Shown here: in pieces, positions 32,708 through 41,365 of the stretch | How positions within the stretch are numbered: the stretch's first letter is position 1 | Layout: every line of letters starts with the position of its first letter | Source: Mucilaginibacter_A sp964236465 | GTDB lineage: Bacteria > Bacteroidota > Bacteroidia > Sphingobacteriales > Sphingobacteriaceae | DNA: 64,000 nt | Assembly: GCA_964236465.1 (NCBI GenBank) | Contig: CAXSBZ010000013.1 | Span: 1-64,000, forward strand | Direction of reading: 5' to 3' | Program-made: the position numbers and the translations under genes | The notes under the pieces: model-generated | Seen by the model: the letters and a program-made list of their open reading frames with translations, nothing else | Database searches by the model: none | What the model was told of the DNA's origin: nothing

Positions 32708-33748
32708 CTACTTATTAAAAGCATTCCAGCCCTGCGCTTTCAATTCATAAACATTTCCTGATTTAGAAACCAAATTGCATCCCGCAGCAGCTTCTGTAAT
32801 ATGTCCGATGATCGTAATGTCAGCATTGTGCTTAATCTTCTCAAAATCGCTTTGTTTGATGGTGAAAAGCAGTTCGTAATCTTCGCCACCACTTAAAGCA
32901 CAAACGGTTGGGTCGAGGCCAAATTCGCGGGCTGTTTCATAAGTCATCGGGTCAATCGGGATTTTATCTTCGTAAAGCGTACAACCTTTCTGGCTTTGCG
33001 TGCAGATATGCAAAATTTCGGAAGCCAAACCATCGGAAACATCAATCATAGCAGTTGGCTTGATTTTCAATTCCTTTAAAATAGAAATGATATCGCCGCG
33101 CGCTTCCGGTTTCAACTGGCGTTCTACAATGTAATCTTTGCCTTCCAAATCCGGCTGAATGTTTGGGTTAGATAAATAAACTTGCTTTTCGCGTTCCAGC
33201 AATTGCAAACCTACATAAGCACCGCCCAAATCGCCGGAAACACAGATCAAATCGCCTTCTCCGGCTGTGTTTCGGTAAACCACATCTGCTTCATCTGCAT
33301 AACCAATACTTGTTACGCTGATGACCAGGCCTTGTTTAGAAGAAGAAGTATCGCCGCCAATTAAATCTACTTTGTACTGTTCGCAGGCCAGCAAAACGCC
33401 CTGATACAATTCTTCTACAGCTTCCAACGGAAATTTACTCGAAATTCCCAGCGAAAAAGTAATCTGACTGGCTGTGCCATTCATCGCATAAATATCACTT
33501 AGATTTACCTGTACTGCTTTATAACCCAAATGTTTAAGTGGAACATAAGCCAGATCAAAATGTACGCCTTCCAACAATAAATCTGTAGAAATCAAGGTTT
33601 TTTTTCCGGCGAAATCCATTACGGCTGCATCATCGCCGATGCCTTTTACAGAGGTGTTATCCAGCAGTTTTATATTTTTGGTAAGATGACTGATCAGGCC
33701 AAATTCACCTAAAGTTGCAATCTCTGTTTTTTCTTTATTGTCGAACAT
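32708..33748 (-). CDS. thiL: Thiamine-monophosphate kinase
   Basis: A 346-residue ThiL that phosphorylates thiamine monophosphate to the pyrophosphate cofactor. The N-terminal phosphate-binding GIGDDAAVMD is followed by STDLLLEGVHFDL. GGDTSSSKQGL and the ATP-site segment MIDVSDGLASEILHI are clear. Residues CALSGGEDYELLF complete the fold. It starts with ATG. Upstream is a direct repeat with two motif copies and then nadA. Confidence 0.95.
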   Translation of the reverse strand: MFDNKEKTEIATLGEFGLISHLTKNIKLLDNTSVKGIGDDAAVMDFAGKKTLISTDLLLEGVHFDLAYVPLKHLGYKAVQVNLSDIYAMNGTASQITFSLGISSKFPLEAVEELYQGVLLACEQYKVDLIGGDTSSSKQGLVISVTSIGYADEADVVYRNTAGEGDLICVSGDLGGAYVGLQLLEREKQVYLSNPNIQPDLEGKDYIVERQLKPEARGDIISILKELKIKPTAMIDVSDGLASEILHICTQSQKGCTLYEDKIPIDPMTYETAREFGLDPTVCALSGGEDYELLFTIKQSDFEKIKHNADITIIGHITEAAAGCNLVSKSGNVYELKAQGWNAFNK

Positions 33749-33781
33749 GGACTTGGATTTATTGGATTGTGTTGATTTTTG

Positions 33782-33900
33782 GATGATTGCAAAATGGTTA
33801 GTTTGATGCTTCTTTTATCGGTAAGATTTAGATTTGTTGGATTTTTTTGATTTTTAGACGATTGCTAAATGGTTAGTTTGATGCTTCTTTTATCAGGTAA
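33782..33900 (+). repeat. Direct repeat carrying two motif copies
   Basis: GATGATTGCAAAATGGTTAG with GTTTGATGCTTCTTTTATC (from 33782) recurs nearly intact 75 bp on (from 33857). The 26-bp core 33794-33819 equals 33869-33894. It lies in the 188-bp nadA-thiL gap. Confidence 0.85.
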
Positions 33901-33936
33901 AAATTCTGATAATCAAAAAAATCCTATAAATCCAAA

Positions 33937-34938
33937 TTAAAGTCCTAACCGTGCCGATATTTCCAGCATTCTTTCAATCGGTTTTACTGCTTTTGCAATA
34001 ATATCCGCAGGAACAAAAATCTCCGGCTGCTCATTTTTCATACACAAATAAAGCTTTTCCAAAGTGTTGCGTTTCATGTGCGGGCAATCGTTACAAGCAC
34101 AACTGTTATTTGGTGGTGCCGGAATAAAAATTTTTGCCGGATTATCACGCTGCATTTGGTGTAAAATCCCGGATTCTGTAGCTACAATAAACTCATTTGC
34201 CAAATTTTTGGTTGAATAATTCAATAATCCTGTTGTCGATCCGATGTAATCTGCCATTTCCAAAATGCTGTCTTCACATTCCGGGTGCGCAATAAATTTA
34301 GCTGCCGGATAACGCTCTTTTAACCGGGTGATTTTCTCTCTCGAAAATATCTCGTGCACCATGCAGGCCCCGTTCCATAAAACCAAATCACGGCCTGTTT
34401 TTTTTGCAACATATTTGCCCAGATTTCGATCCGGCCCAAAAATAATTCCCTGTTCCGGCGGCAAACTTTCTACAATTTGTATCGCGTTGCTAGATGTACA
34501 AACAATATCGCTCAAAGCTTTTAATTCAGCTGTACAATTGACATAAGTAATCACCAAATGATCCGGATATTGCTCTTTAAATTTCTTGAACAAATGCGGC
34601 GGGCAACTATCTGCCAACGAACAACCTGCTTTGCTATCCGGCAGCAAAACTTTTTTCTGTGGAGACAAAATTTTAGCGGTTTCAGCCATAAAATGTACGC
34701 CCGCAAAAACGATTACGTCGGCATCAGTTTTCGATGCCTGCTGCGAAAGTCCCAAACTGTCTCCGATGTAATCTGCAACATCCTGAATGTCAGCTTCTTG
34801 ATAGTAATGCGCCAGAATGATTGCATTTTTTTCCTTTTTTAATTTTTCGATTTCGGCAAACAGATCAAGCGACGGATCAATGTATTCGTCTGCAAAACCT
34901 TTCACGCTTATTTCTTCAAAAGTATCCATTTTTAACAT
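33937..34938 (-). CDS. nadA: Quinolinate synthase
   Basis: A 333-residue NadA. With NadB it makes quinolinate from iminoaspartate and dihydroxyacetone phosphate in NAD synthesis. It binds a 4Fe-4S cluster; cysteines are visible in GCSLADSC, NGACMVHE and CACNDCPHM. Substrate-site motifs AHYYQEADIQDVADYIGDS and VHFMAETAKILSP are present. Two Met starts (34938, 34929) are possible. It is divergent from nadB across a 399-bp region with DnaA boxes, so the pathway partners share a control region. Confidence 0.96.
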   Translation of the reverse strand: MLKMDTFEEISVKGFADEYIDPSLDLFAEIEKLKKEKNAIILAHYYQEADIQDVADYIGDSLGLSQQASKTDADVIVFAGVHFMAETAKILSPQKKVLLPDSKAGCSLADSCPPHLFKKFKEQYPDHLVITYVNCTAELKALSDIVCTSSNAIQIVESLPPEQGIIFGPDRNLGKYVAKKTGRDLVLWNGACMVHEIFSREKITRLKERYPAAKFIAHPECEDSILEMADYIGSTTGLLNYSTKNLANEFIVATESGILHQMQRDNPAKIFIPAPPNNSCACNDCPHMKRNTLEKLYLCMKNEQPEIFVPADIIAKAVKPIERMLEISARLGL

Positions 34939-35337
34939 TTCAATAAAAACAACTTATTTTTTAAAAAATAAAACTATGACTTGTTAGTGTGTTAGTTTGG
35001 TTCAAAATTCACCCCAAAAATATTTGCAAAAGTAGTTGAAGGATTGTTATCCACATCTTCTAAACAAAATGTTTACTTTATCATGCTGATACTGTGCTGT
35101 TTTTATCAACTTAAATTCTTTCTGAAAAATTTAATGTGAATTCTTTGGATTATCCACGATGTTAGTATCAACCCTAAAAACTGTGGATAATCCAGTAGAA
35201 ATAATTTACACTAATGCAGTTATCAACACCAATCCTCACAAATAAAAAATTGCTACATTTTTATCACCGCTAAATTAACATCTTTACAACGGTTATAAAC
35301 AATGTGTTGATTACGTTGGTTTCAGGCAAAAAATAGT
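34939..35337. other. Putative replication origin (DnaA-box cluster) in the nadA-nadB intergenic region
   Basis: A 399-bp AT-rich region without a gene. Perfect DnaA boxes TTATCCACA occur at 35047-35055 (plus) and 35182-35190 (minus). One-mismatch boxes are at 35150-35158 (TTATCCACG) and 35220-35228 (TTATCAACA). A two-mismatch box is at 35293-35301 (TTATAAACA). An 18-bp all-AT palindrome at 34954-34971 (TTATTTTTTAAAAAATAA) could serve as an unwinding site. A parS site is 6 kb away. The origin function is inferred. Confidence 0.55.
35027..35034 (-). promoter_or_regulatory. -7 box for nadA
   Basis: Minus-strand TACTTTTG matches TAnnTTTG, leaving a leader of about 80 nt. A perfect DnaA box lies 12 bp upstream, where the -33 element would fall. 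Confidence 0.45.
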
Positions 35338-36930
35338 ATGAGTAGAAATGTTGATTACTTAGTTATCGGATCCGGGATTGCAGGATTAAGTTTTGCACTG
35401 AAAGCTGCACAATACGGTCAGGTTCTGATTGTTACAAAATCAAATGAAGACGAATCAAACACCAAATATGCCCAGGGCGGCGTGGCTGTAGTTGTGGATA
35501 AAGAGGAAGATTCGTTTGAAAAACACATTGAGGATACGCTGATTGCGGGCGATGGTTTGTGTGATGAAGAAGTAGTGAAAATTGTGGTGGAAGAAGGGCC
35601 GCCGAGAATTAAGGAAATTATTGATTATGGAACCAACTTTGACAAAACCAACTTAGGCATTTTTGACCTGGCAAAAGAAGGCGGACATTCCGAAAGCCGG
35701 GTTTTGCATTATAAAGATATTACCGGTTTTGAGATTGAGCGGGTTTTGCTGGAGCAGATTCATCAGCATAAAAACATCCAAATTCTAACCCATTATTTTG
35801 CCGTTGATTTGATTACGCAGCACCATTTAGGCAAATTTGTAGATCGTTCGAGCACTGATATTACCTGTTTTGGTATTTACGCTTTGAACAATCTTACCAA
35901 AAAAGTCGAAAAATTTTTGTCGAAAGTAACGGTAATGGCTTCGGGCGGTGCCGGCCATATTTATTCTATCACCACTAACCCGACCATTGCAACAGGCGAT
36001 GGCGTGGCGATGGTTTACCGTGCAAAAGGCAAGGTGCGCGATATGGAATTTATCCAGTTTCATCCAACGGCTTTATATAATCCTGGCGATTATCCTTCGT
36101 TCCTGATTTCTGAAGCGGTTCGTGGCTTCGGCGGAATTTTGAAACGGCGCAACGGAGAGGAGTTTATGCAGGAATACGATCCGCGAAAATCTCTGGCACC
36201 AAGAGATATTGTAGCGCGTGCCATTGATGCAGAAATGAAAAAATCAGGCGATGATTATGTTTATCTCGATATCCGGCATCGAAGCAAAGAAGATTTATTA
36301 ACGCATTTTCCAAATATTTATGCCAGGTGTTTGTCCATCGGGATTGATATGACAAAGGATATGATTCCGGTTTCGCCGGCCAGCCATTATATGTGCGGCG
36401 GAATTATGGTTGATACAGATGGGCAATCTTCTATACAAAATTTGTATGCCTGCGGCGAATGTTCTTCCACTGGTTTGCATGGTGCTAATCGCCTGGCTTC
36501 TAACTCTTTGTTGGAAGCATTGGTTTTTGCGCATCGGATTTTTGAAGATGCCATACCAAAAGCCGATGCTTCTTTTATGCCACTAAATATCCCGGATTGG
36601 AATGAATTTGGCGTTGTCCAGCTGAATGAAGATATTCTGGTAACGCATAATATCCGCGAAATGCAGAAGATTATGAGTGATTATGTGGGCATTGTTCGAT
36701 CAGATTTCCGGTCGGAGCGTGCCTTGCGCCGTTTGCGTTTGCTATATGAAGAGACGGAAGATTTCTACAAAAAAACAAAATTATCTGTTCAGCTTTGTGA
36801 ATTGCGAAATCTGATTCAGGTTGCATATCTGGTTGTAAAATCGGCCATGATTCGCAAAGAAAGCCGTGGTTTACATTACACAACGGATTATCCAAACCAT
36901 GCAGCAGAATTGTACAATACGATTTTATAA
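35338..36930 (+). CDS. nadB: L-aspartate oxidase
   Basis: A 530-residue flavoprotein that oxidises aspartate to iminoaspartate for NAD synthesis. The FAD-binding motif DYLVIGSGIAGLSFALKAA is N-terminal. The active-site region has FIQFHPTALYNPG, LAPRDIVARAID and HYMCGGIMVDTDG; the C-terminal FAD loop is GLHGANRLASNSLLEALVFA. Length is standard. Divergent nadA is the next step. An in-frame motif copy (36566-36579) encodes DASFM in the linker between the flavin and helical domains. Confidence 0.97.
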   Translation: MSRNVDYLVIGSGIAGLSFALKAAQYGQVLIVTKSNEDESNTKYAQGGVAVVVDKEEDSFEKHIEDTLIAGDGLCDEEVVKIVVEEGPPRIKEIIDYGTNFDKTNLGIFDLAKEGGHSESRVLHYKDITGFEIERVLLEQIHQHKNIQILTHYFAVDLITQHHLGKFVDRSSTDITCFGIYALNNLTKKVEKFLSKVTVMASGGAGHIYSITTNPTIATGDGVAMVYRAKGKVRDMEFIQFHPTALYNPGDYPSFLISEAVRGFGGILKRRNGEEFMQEYDPRKSLAPRDIVARAIDAEMKKSGDDYVYLDIRHRSKEDLLTHFPNIYARCLSIGIDMTKDMIPVSPASHYMCGGIMVDTDGQSSIQNLYACGECSSTGLHGANRLASNSLLEALVFAHRIFEDAIPKADASFMPLNIPDWNEFGVVQLNEDILVTHNIREMQKIMSDYVGIVRSDFRSERALRRLRLLYEETEDFYKKTKLSVQLCELRNLIQVAYLVVKSAMIRKESRGLHYTTDYPNHAAELYNTIL

Positions 36931-36953
36931 AAAATAGCCGATAAAAGAAGCAT
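36929..36953 (+). repeat. Extended motif copy after nadB
   Basis: AAAAAATAGCC followed by GATAAAAGAAGCAT, directly after the nadB stop. The 25 bp are identical to 58962-58986. Confidence 0.8.
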
Positions 36954-36962
36954 CATAAAAAG

Positions 36963-37035
36963 AGCGGAAAACGGGGTTCGAACTCGCGACCTTCAGTTTG
37001 GGAAACTGATGCTCTACCAGCTGAGCTATTTCCGC
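36963..37035 (-). tRNA. tRNA-Gly (anticodon CCC)
   Basis: A 73-nt cloverleaf on the minus strand. The acceptor is GCGGAAA/TTTCCGC, the D-arm contains AGCTCAGCTGGTAGAGC, the anticodon stem TCAGT/ACTGA encloses loop TTCCCAA with anticodon CCC, and the T-arm has the GTTCGAA box. The CCA end is not encoded. It reads GGG glycine codons. Motif copies lie on both sides. Confidence 0.95.
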
Positions 37036-37064
37036 AGGAAAAAATTAGGAAGCTGTTTAAGTAA

Positions 37065-37078
37065 ATGCTTCTTTTAGC
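37065..37078 (-). repeat. Interspersed motif copy upstream of tRNA-Gly
   Basis: ATGCTTCTTTTAGC on the plus strand, 30 bp 5' of the tRNA, opposed to the copy on its 3' side. Confidence 0.75.
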
Positions 37079-37143
37079 ACTATAAAAATAGTGTTTGAAT
37101 CTGTTTCTACAAAGATTATAAAAAACTTTACTGTTTTTGATGC

Positions 37144-37157
37144 GATAAAAGAAGCAT
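37144..37157 (+). repeat. Interspersed motif copy before the carbonic anhydrase gene
   Basis: GATAAAAGAAGCAT, 46 bp upstream of the start at 37204. It is the third copy within about 230 bp. Confidence 0.75.
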
Positions 37158-37203
37158 CAAGATAAATCAAACAACGCTTCTACTTTAAAAAATATTTTTA
37201 GAA

Positions 37204-37719
37204 ATGCCATTGATCCTTCCTGTAAAAGAAAAATTTCCAATTATTGGCAACAGTTGTTTTATTGCTGAAAATGCTACAATTGTGGGTGATGTTACTATTG
37301 GAAACCAATGTTCAGTTTGGTTTAATGCTGTTGTTCGGGGCGATGTAAATTCAATTACAATTGGCGATCATACCAATATTCAGGACGGTGCGATTATTCA
37401 TTGTACTTATCAAAAAGCAGCAACCGTTGTCGGCCATCATGTTTCTATCGGTCATAATGCCATCATTCATGGCTGTACTTTGCACAATTATATTTTGGTA
37501 GGGATGGGCGCAATTGTGATGGATAATGCTGTGATAGAAGACTTTTGCCTGATTGCAGCCGGTTCTGTAGTGCTGGAAAACACTCGTTGCGAATCAGGTT
37601 TTATTTATGCCGGAATACCCGCTAAAAAACTAAAAGCTATTTCTGAAGTACAAATGCAGCAACTGAAACAGCTTCCGTTAAATTACAACTTGTATTCGAG
37701 CTGGTTTACGGGCTTGTAG
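37204..37719 (+). CDS. Gamma carbonic anhydrase-like hexapeptide-repeat protein
   Basis: A 171-residue left-handed beta-helix protein with repeated [IV]GxxxxI hexapeptides. Metal-ligand histidines are in IIHCTYQK, GHHVSIGHNAIIH and nearby. The family (YrdA/PaaY) binds zinc or iron; activity as carbonic anhydrase varies among members. The last 14 bp overlap the 3' end of the converging lipoprotein gene, so no terminator separates them. Confidence 0.92.
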   Translation: MPLILPVKEKFPIIGNSCFIAENATIVGDVTIGNQCSVWFNAVVRGDVNSITIGDHTNIQDGAIIHCTYQKAATVVGHHVSIGHNAIIHGCTLHNYILVGMGAIVMDNAVIEDFCLIAAGSVVLENTRCESGFIYAGIPAKKLKAISEVQMQQLKQLPLNYNLYSSWFTGL

Positions 37720-39346
37720 ATAGCTTTGGTACATCAATTTGCTCAACCTGATCAAAATTAGCCCTAAGCGTAAACTCTTTTTTATCGACCCAGATCGGCT
37801 CAGGCAAAGTTCGTTTTTTCAAATCTCCGGTATTCCATTTTCCGTTTCGGTTGAGGTCATAAATCACCCGCACATTATATTTTCCTGTAGAAAAAGTATT
37901 AAAAATTATTGGTTGGCTTCTGTTGATTCTCCTGCTTTCAATCAATTTTTTTTCTGAATTCAACAACTCAAAAATGTAAGCTTTTGTAGTGTCGGGCAGC
38001 ACAACATTGTAAGTCATCGTACCATAATTTTCTTCTTTATTCAGCTGAAAAGAGACAGTTGTTTTTTTATTTTTATTTCCGAAAATGTCGATAAACGTTC
38101 CTTCATTCAGCAAAACATCATAATGCTTACCATCTTTCCAAGAGTATTTTAAAGAATAATTTTTAAACGAAGAAGGATCTTTTTCCAAACTAAAACCATA
38201 TTTCGGAACAGAATCTTCATTCAAAACAATCTGGGCTTCATTGGTAGATTCTATCGGGAAGTTAGAAGTCAGCCGCAAGGCTGTTTTAGGCTTCAGCAAG
38301 CCAGCAGCGTTGTTGGTTATACTTAAAATCCGTTTGTAAGTATCGCGTTTTCCTCTTCGCAAAGTTATTGTATCCAAAGCTTTTCCGTTGGATAAAAATG
38401 CTACTTTTACCGAGTCAAAATTTGTTTCCCGCAGATAAACGCGTACAGAATCAGCCGCTTTATTAAACTCTACAATTTTTTGTTTATCTAAAACCTCATT
38501 CTTCAAAATCCGGATTTCGGGCTGATCAATACTTTTATTAAAAGAGAAAAACAACTTTCCATCAGGATCAATTTTTCGTTCTACTACCCGAAATTTTTGC
38601 GGAACCTGCCGAAATAGTTCCAGCTGAATTCCTGTTATGTCTTTTTTAAGATGAATATTTTGAGGCAAAATTCCGATTAGTTCATTATCATTATCAAATA
38701 TCCTGTTCGGATTTGCTTCTTTTAAAGCATAAATTTTATAAGTATTTGCATGTAAATTGCTAATCTTAAAATTTCCGGCCGTATCGGTAATGCTATAATA
38801 AGAAGGTTTTTTTTTGCCAAACAAAAGTGAGTCTTGTTTTTCTGTAAAAATAAAAACGGTGACTTCTTTTTCCGGTTCTTGCGTTTCAGAATTAACCACT
38901 TTGCCAGAAATATTAAGCGAATCAATTTCATTGCCGGTTGTAAAAACGTAAGTGAAATTTTTGATAATATTGTTTTCGTTTACATCACCAATCGCTTTAC
39001 CGAAACTAAAAACGTATGTTGTATTTTTTTTAAGTGAATCTTTTAAATTTATAACCAAGCTTTTTTGTTTAATTCGATATTCCGGTTGCTTCTCCTGTGT
39101 AGGGGAGATTGTAATTTCCTGATATTGATTGTTCAATTTAAAGTATTCGTCAAAATTCAACACAATTTCTTTTGCGTTGAAATTTTTGGTTTTATTTGCT
39201 GGTGATGCCGTCAATAATTTAGGCGGCGTTTTGTCTCTCGGGCCACCTTGTGGTTTTTGAATACTTGCACAGCCAAAAGCTAAAATTATAGGGATAAAAA
39301 CAGCAATAAGCTGAAAGTTTGAAAGAGTAGTCTTTTTAAAAGCCAT
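37706..39346 (-). CDS. Ig-like-domain (Big_5) lipoprotein
   Basis: A 546-residue surface or periplasmic lipoprotein. Its signal ends ILAFGCASI (Cys26). A Big_5 Ig-like domain (about 30-135: PQGGPRDKTPPKLLTASPAN, IVLNFDEYFKL, YVFSFGKAIGDVNENN) is followed by a carboxypeptidase-regulatory-like beta domain (about 145-225) and long beta-rich repeats. Bacteroidota encode one such protein near core genes, with unknown function. A motif copy (39293-39306) encodes AVFI in the signal peptide, and a variant lies at 38712. Confidence 0.85.
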   Translation of the reverse strand: MAFKKTTLSNFQLIAVFIPIILAFGCASIQKPQGGPRDKTPPKLLTASPANKTKNFNAKEIVLNFDEYFKLNNQYQEITISPTQEKQPEYRIKQKSLVINLKDSLKKNTTYVFSFGKAIGDVNENNIIKNFTYVFTTGNEIDSLNISGKVVNSETQEPEKEVTVFIFTEKQDSLLFGKKKPSYYSITDTAGNFKISNLHANTYKIYALKEANPNRIFDNDNELIGILPQNIHLKKDITGIQLELFRQVPQKFRVVERKIDPDGKLFFSFNKSIDQPEIRILKNEVLDKQKIVEFNKAADSVRVYLRETNFDSVKVAFLSNGKALDTITLRRGKRDTYKRILSITNNAAGLLKPKTALRLTSNFPIESTNEAQIVLNEDSVPKYGFSLEKDPSSFKNYSLKYSWKDGKHYDVLLNEGTFIDIFGNKNKKTTVSFQLNKEENYGTMTYNVVLPDTTKAYIFELLNSEKKLIESRRINRSQPIIFNTFSTGKYNVRVIYDLNRNGKWNTGDLKKRTLPEPIWVDKKEFTLRANFDQVEQIDVPKLSTSP

Positions 39347-39464
39347 TTAAATGCGCTATAAGCAAATATTTTTTTTGAATGAGGATTATCATGAAAAAAA
39401 ATAAATCTCCTTTTATAGAAGATTTATTTTTTGGGTAAAATTGATAGGAAATAACTGAATTTTG

Positions 39465-41327
39465 TCATCTGCTGATATGAACCATCAAAACAGAAACATC
39501 TGAAGGCGATACACCAGAAATCCTGGAAGCTTGGCCAAGCGTTTGGGGTTTAATTTTAATCAGTTTTTCCCTGGCTTCTTTTGATATAGAAATTATTTCA
39601 TTGTAATTAAAAGTTGGATTGATTTCTTTGTCTTCCATCTTTTTCATTTTATTTACAATTTCCAATTCTTTTTCAAAATAAGATTCATACTTAATTTTTA
39701 TTTCCGCTTGCTCTACTGTTTCCTTGTCGTAAGTTTTTAAAAAATCTTTTAAAACTAAACTTGCTTCTTTTAGCATATTAAAATTCATTTGTGGCCGGCC
39801 GATAATTGCGGACATTTTTACATTTTGGTTAATGCTGCTTGTGCCGGCAACTTCCAATAAAGCATTCACTTCTTCAGGTTTGATAGAATTTGTTTTAACA
39901 AAATTAACTATTGCATCTGTATCCTTGATTTTTTTGTTAACTAATTGCATTCTTTCATCATTTATCAAACCTAATTGATGGCCGATAGGAGTGAGGCGGA
40001 TATCGGCGTTATCCTGGCGAAGCAATAAACGATGTTCAGCACGGGACGTAAACATACGATAAGGTTCTTCTGTTCCTTTCGTTACCAAATCATCTATCAA
40101 AACACCAATATATGATTCTGACCGTTTCATGATCAATGCTTCTTTTGCCACTACATTTTGATGTGCGTTGATACCGGCGATAAAACCTTGACATGCCGCT
40201 TCTTCATAACCAGTTGTTCCATTAATCTGCCCGGCAAAAAATAAATTACTAATTATTTTAGTTTCAAGCGTTAATTTTAGCTGAGTTGGCGGAAAATAAT
40301 CATACTCAATTGCATATCCCGGACGAAACATTTTTACGTTTTCAAAACCCGAAATTTGTTTCAAAGCTTTGTATTGAATATCCTCCGGTAGAGAAGTGGA
40401 AAATCCGTTTACATAAATTTCAACGGTATTCCAACCTTCTGGTTCCACAAAAATTTGGTGCCTGTCGCGTTCCGCAAAACGGTTTATTTTATCTTCTATA
40501 GAAGGACAGTATCGCGGGCCTAAACCCTTAATCCTACCAGAAAACATGGGAGACTTTTCAAACCCTTCTTTTAGTGTCTCGTGCACTTGATTGTTGGTAT
40601 AGGTAATCCAGCAACATCGTTTCTCTTCGGGTTTCTTTATATTGGTGTACGAAAACTCTCCGCGTTCTTCATCGCCCCATTGCTGCTCCATTTTGTTATA
40701 ATCCAAACTTCTTCCATCCACACGTGGTGGTGTGCCGGTTTTCATCCTACCTGAGTCAAAGCCCAGTTGTACCAATTGTTCTGTAATGCCGTAAGCTGCT
40801 TTTTCTGCTGTACGTCCTCCACCAAACTTCTTTTCTCCAATATGTATCAAACCGTTTAAAAAAGTTCCGTTTGTTAAAACAACTGATTCTGCTTCTATTT
40901 TAATGCCTAAAGAGGTTATTACTCCACATACTTTTTCGTCTTTAACAATTAGTTCATTTACAGTATCCTGCCAGAAATCAACATGTGGAATACTTTCCAG
41001 CATTAATCGCCATTCTTCAGCAAAACGCATTCTGTCAACTTGTGCACGTGGGCTCCACATCGCTGGTCCTTTTGAGCGGTTCAACATCCGGAACTGGATA
41101 GTAGTTTTATCAGTAACAATCCCTGATCCACCACCCATCGCATCGATTTCGCGTACGATTTGTCCTTTTGCCACACCGCCCATAGCTGGGTTACAACTCA
41201 TTTGTGCAATAGTTGCCATATTCATTGTGATCAATAAAACAGAAGAACCTAAATTGCCTGCTGCTGCTGCCGCTTCGCATCCTGCATGACCGCCACCAAC
41301 AACTATTACATCATATTTTTTAAACAT
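39465..41327 (-). CDS. mnmG: tRNA uridine-5-carboxymethylaminomethyl enzyme MnmG (GidA)
   Basis: A 620-residue flavoprotein that, with MnmE, modifies U34 of certain tRNAs. The FAD motif VVGGGHAGCEAAAAA is N-terminal. CNPAMGGVAKGQIVREIDAMGG, GTFLNGLIHIG, SRAEHRLLLRQDNAD and the C-terminal GVSPSDVSVLMVHISR are diagnostic. In many bacteria gidA flanks the origin; here a parS site lies 13 bp upstream of its start codon. Two in-frame motif copies occur (39761-39774 LKEASL, 40136-40149 AKEALI). Confidence 0.97.
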   Translation of the reverse strand: MFKKYDVIVVGGGHAGCEAAAAAGNLGSSVLLITMNMATIAQMSCNPAMGGVAKGQIVREIDAMGGGSGIVTDKTTIQFRMLNRSKGPAMWSPRAQVDRMRFAEEWRLMLESIPHVDFWQDTVNELIVKDEKVCGVITSLGIKIEAESVVLTNGTFLNGLIHIGEKKFGGGRTAEKAAYGITEQLVQLGFDSGRMKTGTPPRVDGRSLDYNKMEQQWGDEERGEFSYTNIKKPEEKRCCWITYTNNQVHETLKEGFEKSPMFSGRIKGLGPRYCPSIEDKINRFAERDRHQIFVEPEGWNTVEIYVNGFSTSLPEDIQYKALKQISGFENVKMFRPGYAIEYDYFPPTQLKLTLETKIISNLFFAGQINGTTGYEEAACQGFIAGINAHQNVVAKEALIMKRSESYIGVLIDDLVTKGTEEPYRMFTSRAEHRLLLRQDNADIRLTPIGHQLGLINDERMQLVNKKIKDTDAIVNFVKTNSIKPEEVNALLEVAGTSSINQNVKMSAIIGRPQMNFNMLKEASLVLKDFLKTYDKETVEQAEIKIKYESYFEKELEIVNKMKKMEDKEINPTFNYNEIISISKEAREKLIKIKPQTLGQASRISGVSPSDVSVLMVHISR

Positions 41328-41339
41328 TTTGTTTAATTG

Positions 41340-41353
41340 GTTTCACGTGAAAC
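41340..41353. other. parS centromere-like site
   Basis: GTTTCACGTGAAAC is a perfect 14-bp palindrome. With flanks, GGTTTCACGTGAAACA matches 15 of 16 bases of the widely conserved ParB-binding parS consensus TGTTTCACGTGAAACA. It lies between mnmG and the ABC-F gene. It is the only clear copy I found in the window. Confidence 0.85.
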
Positions 41354-41365
41354 ATTTTTATGAGA

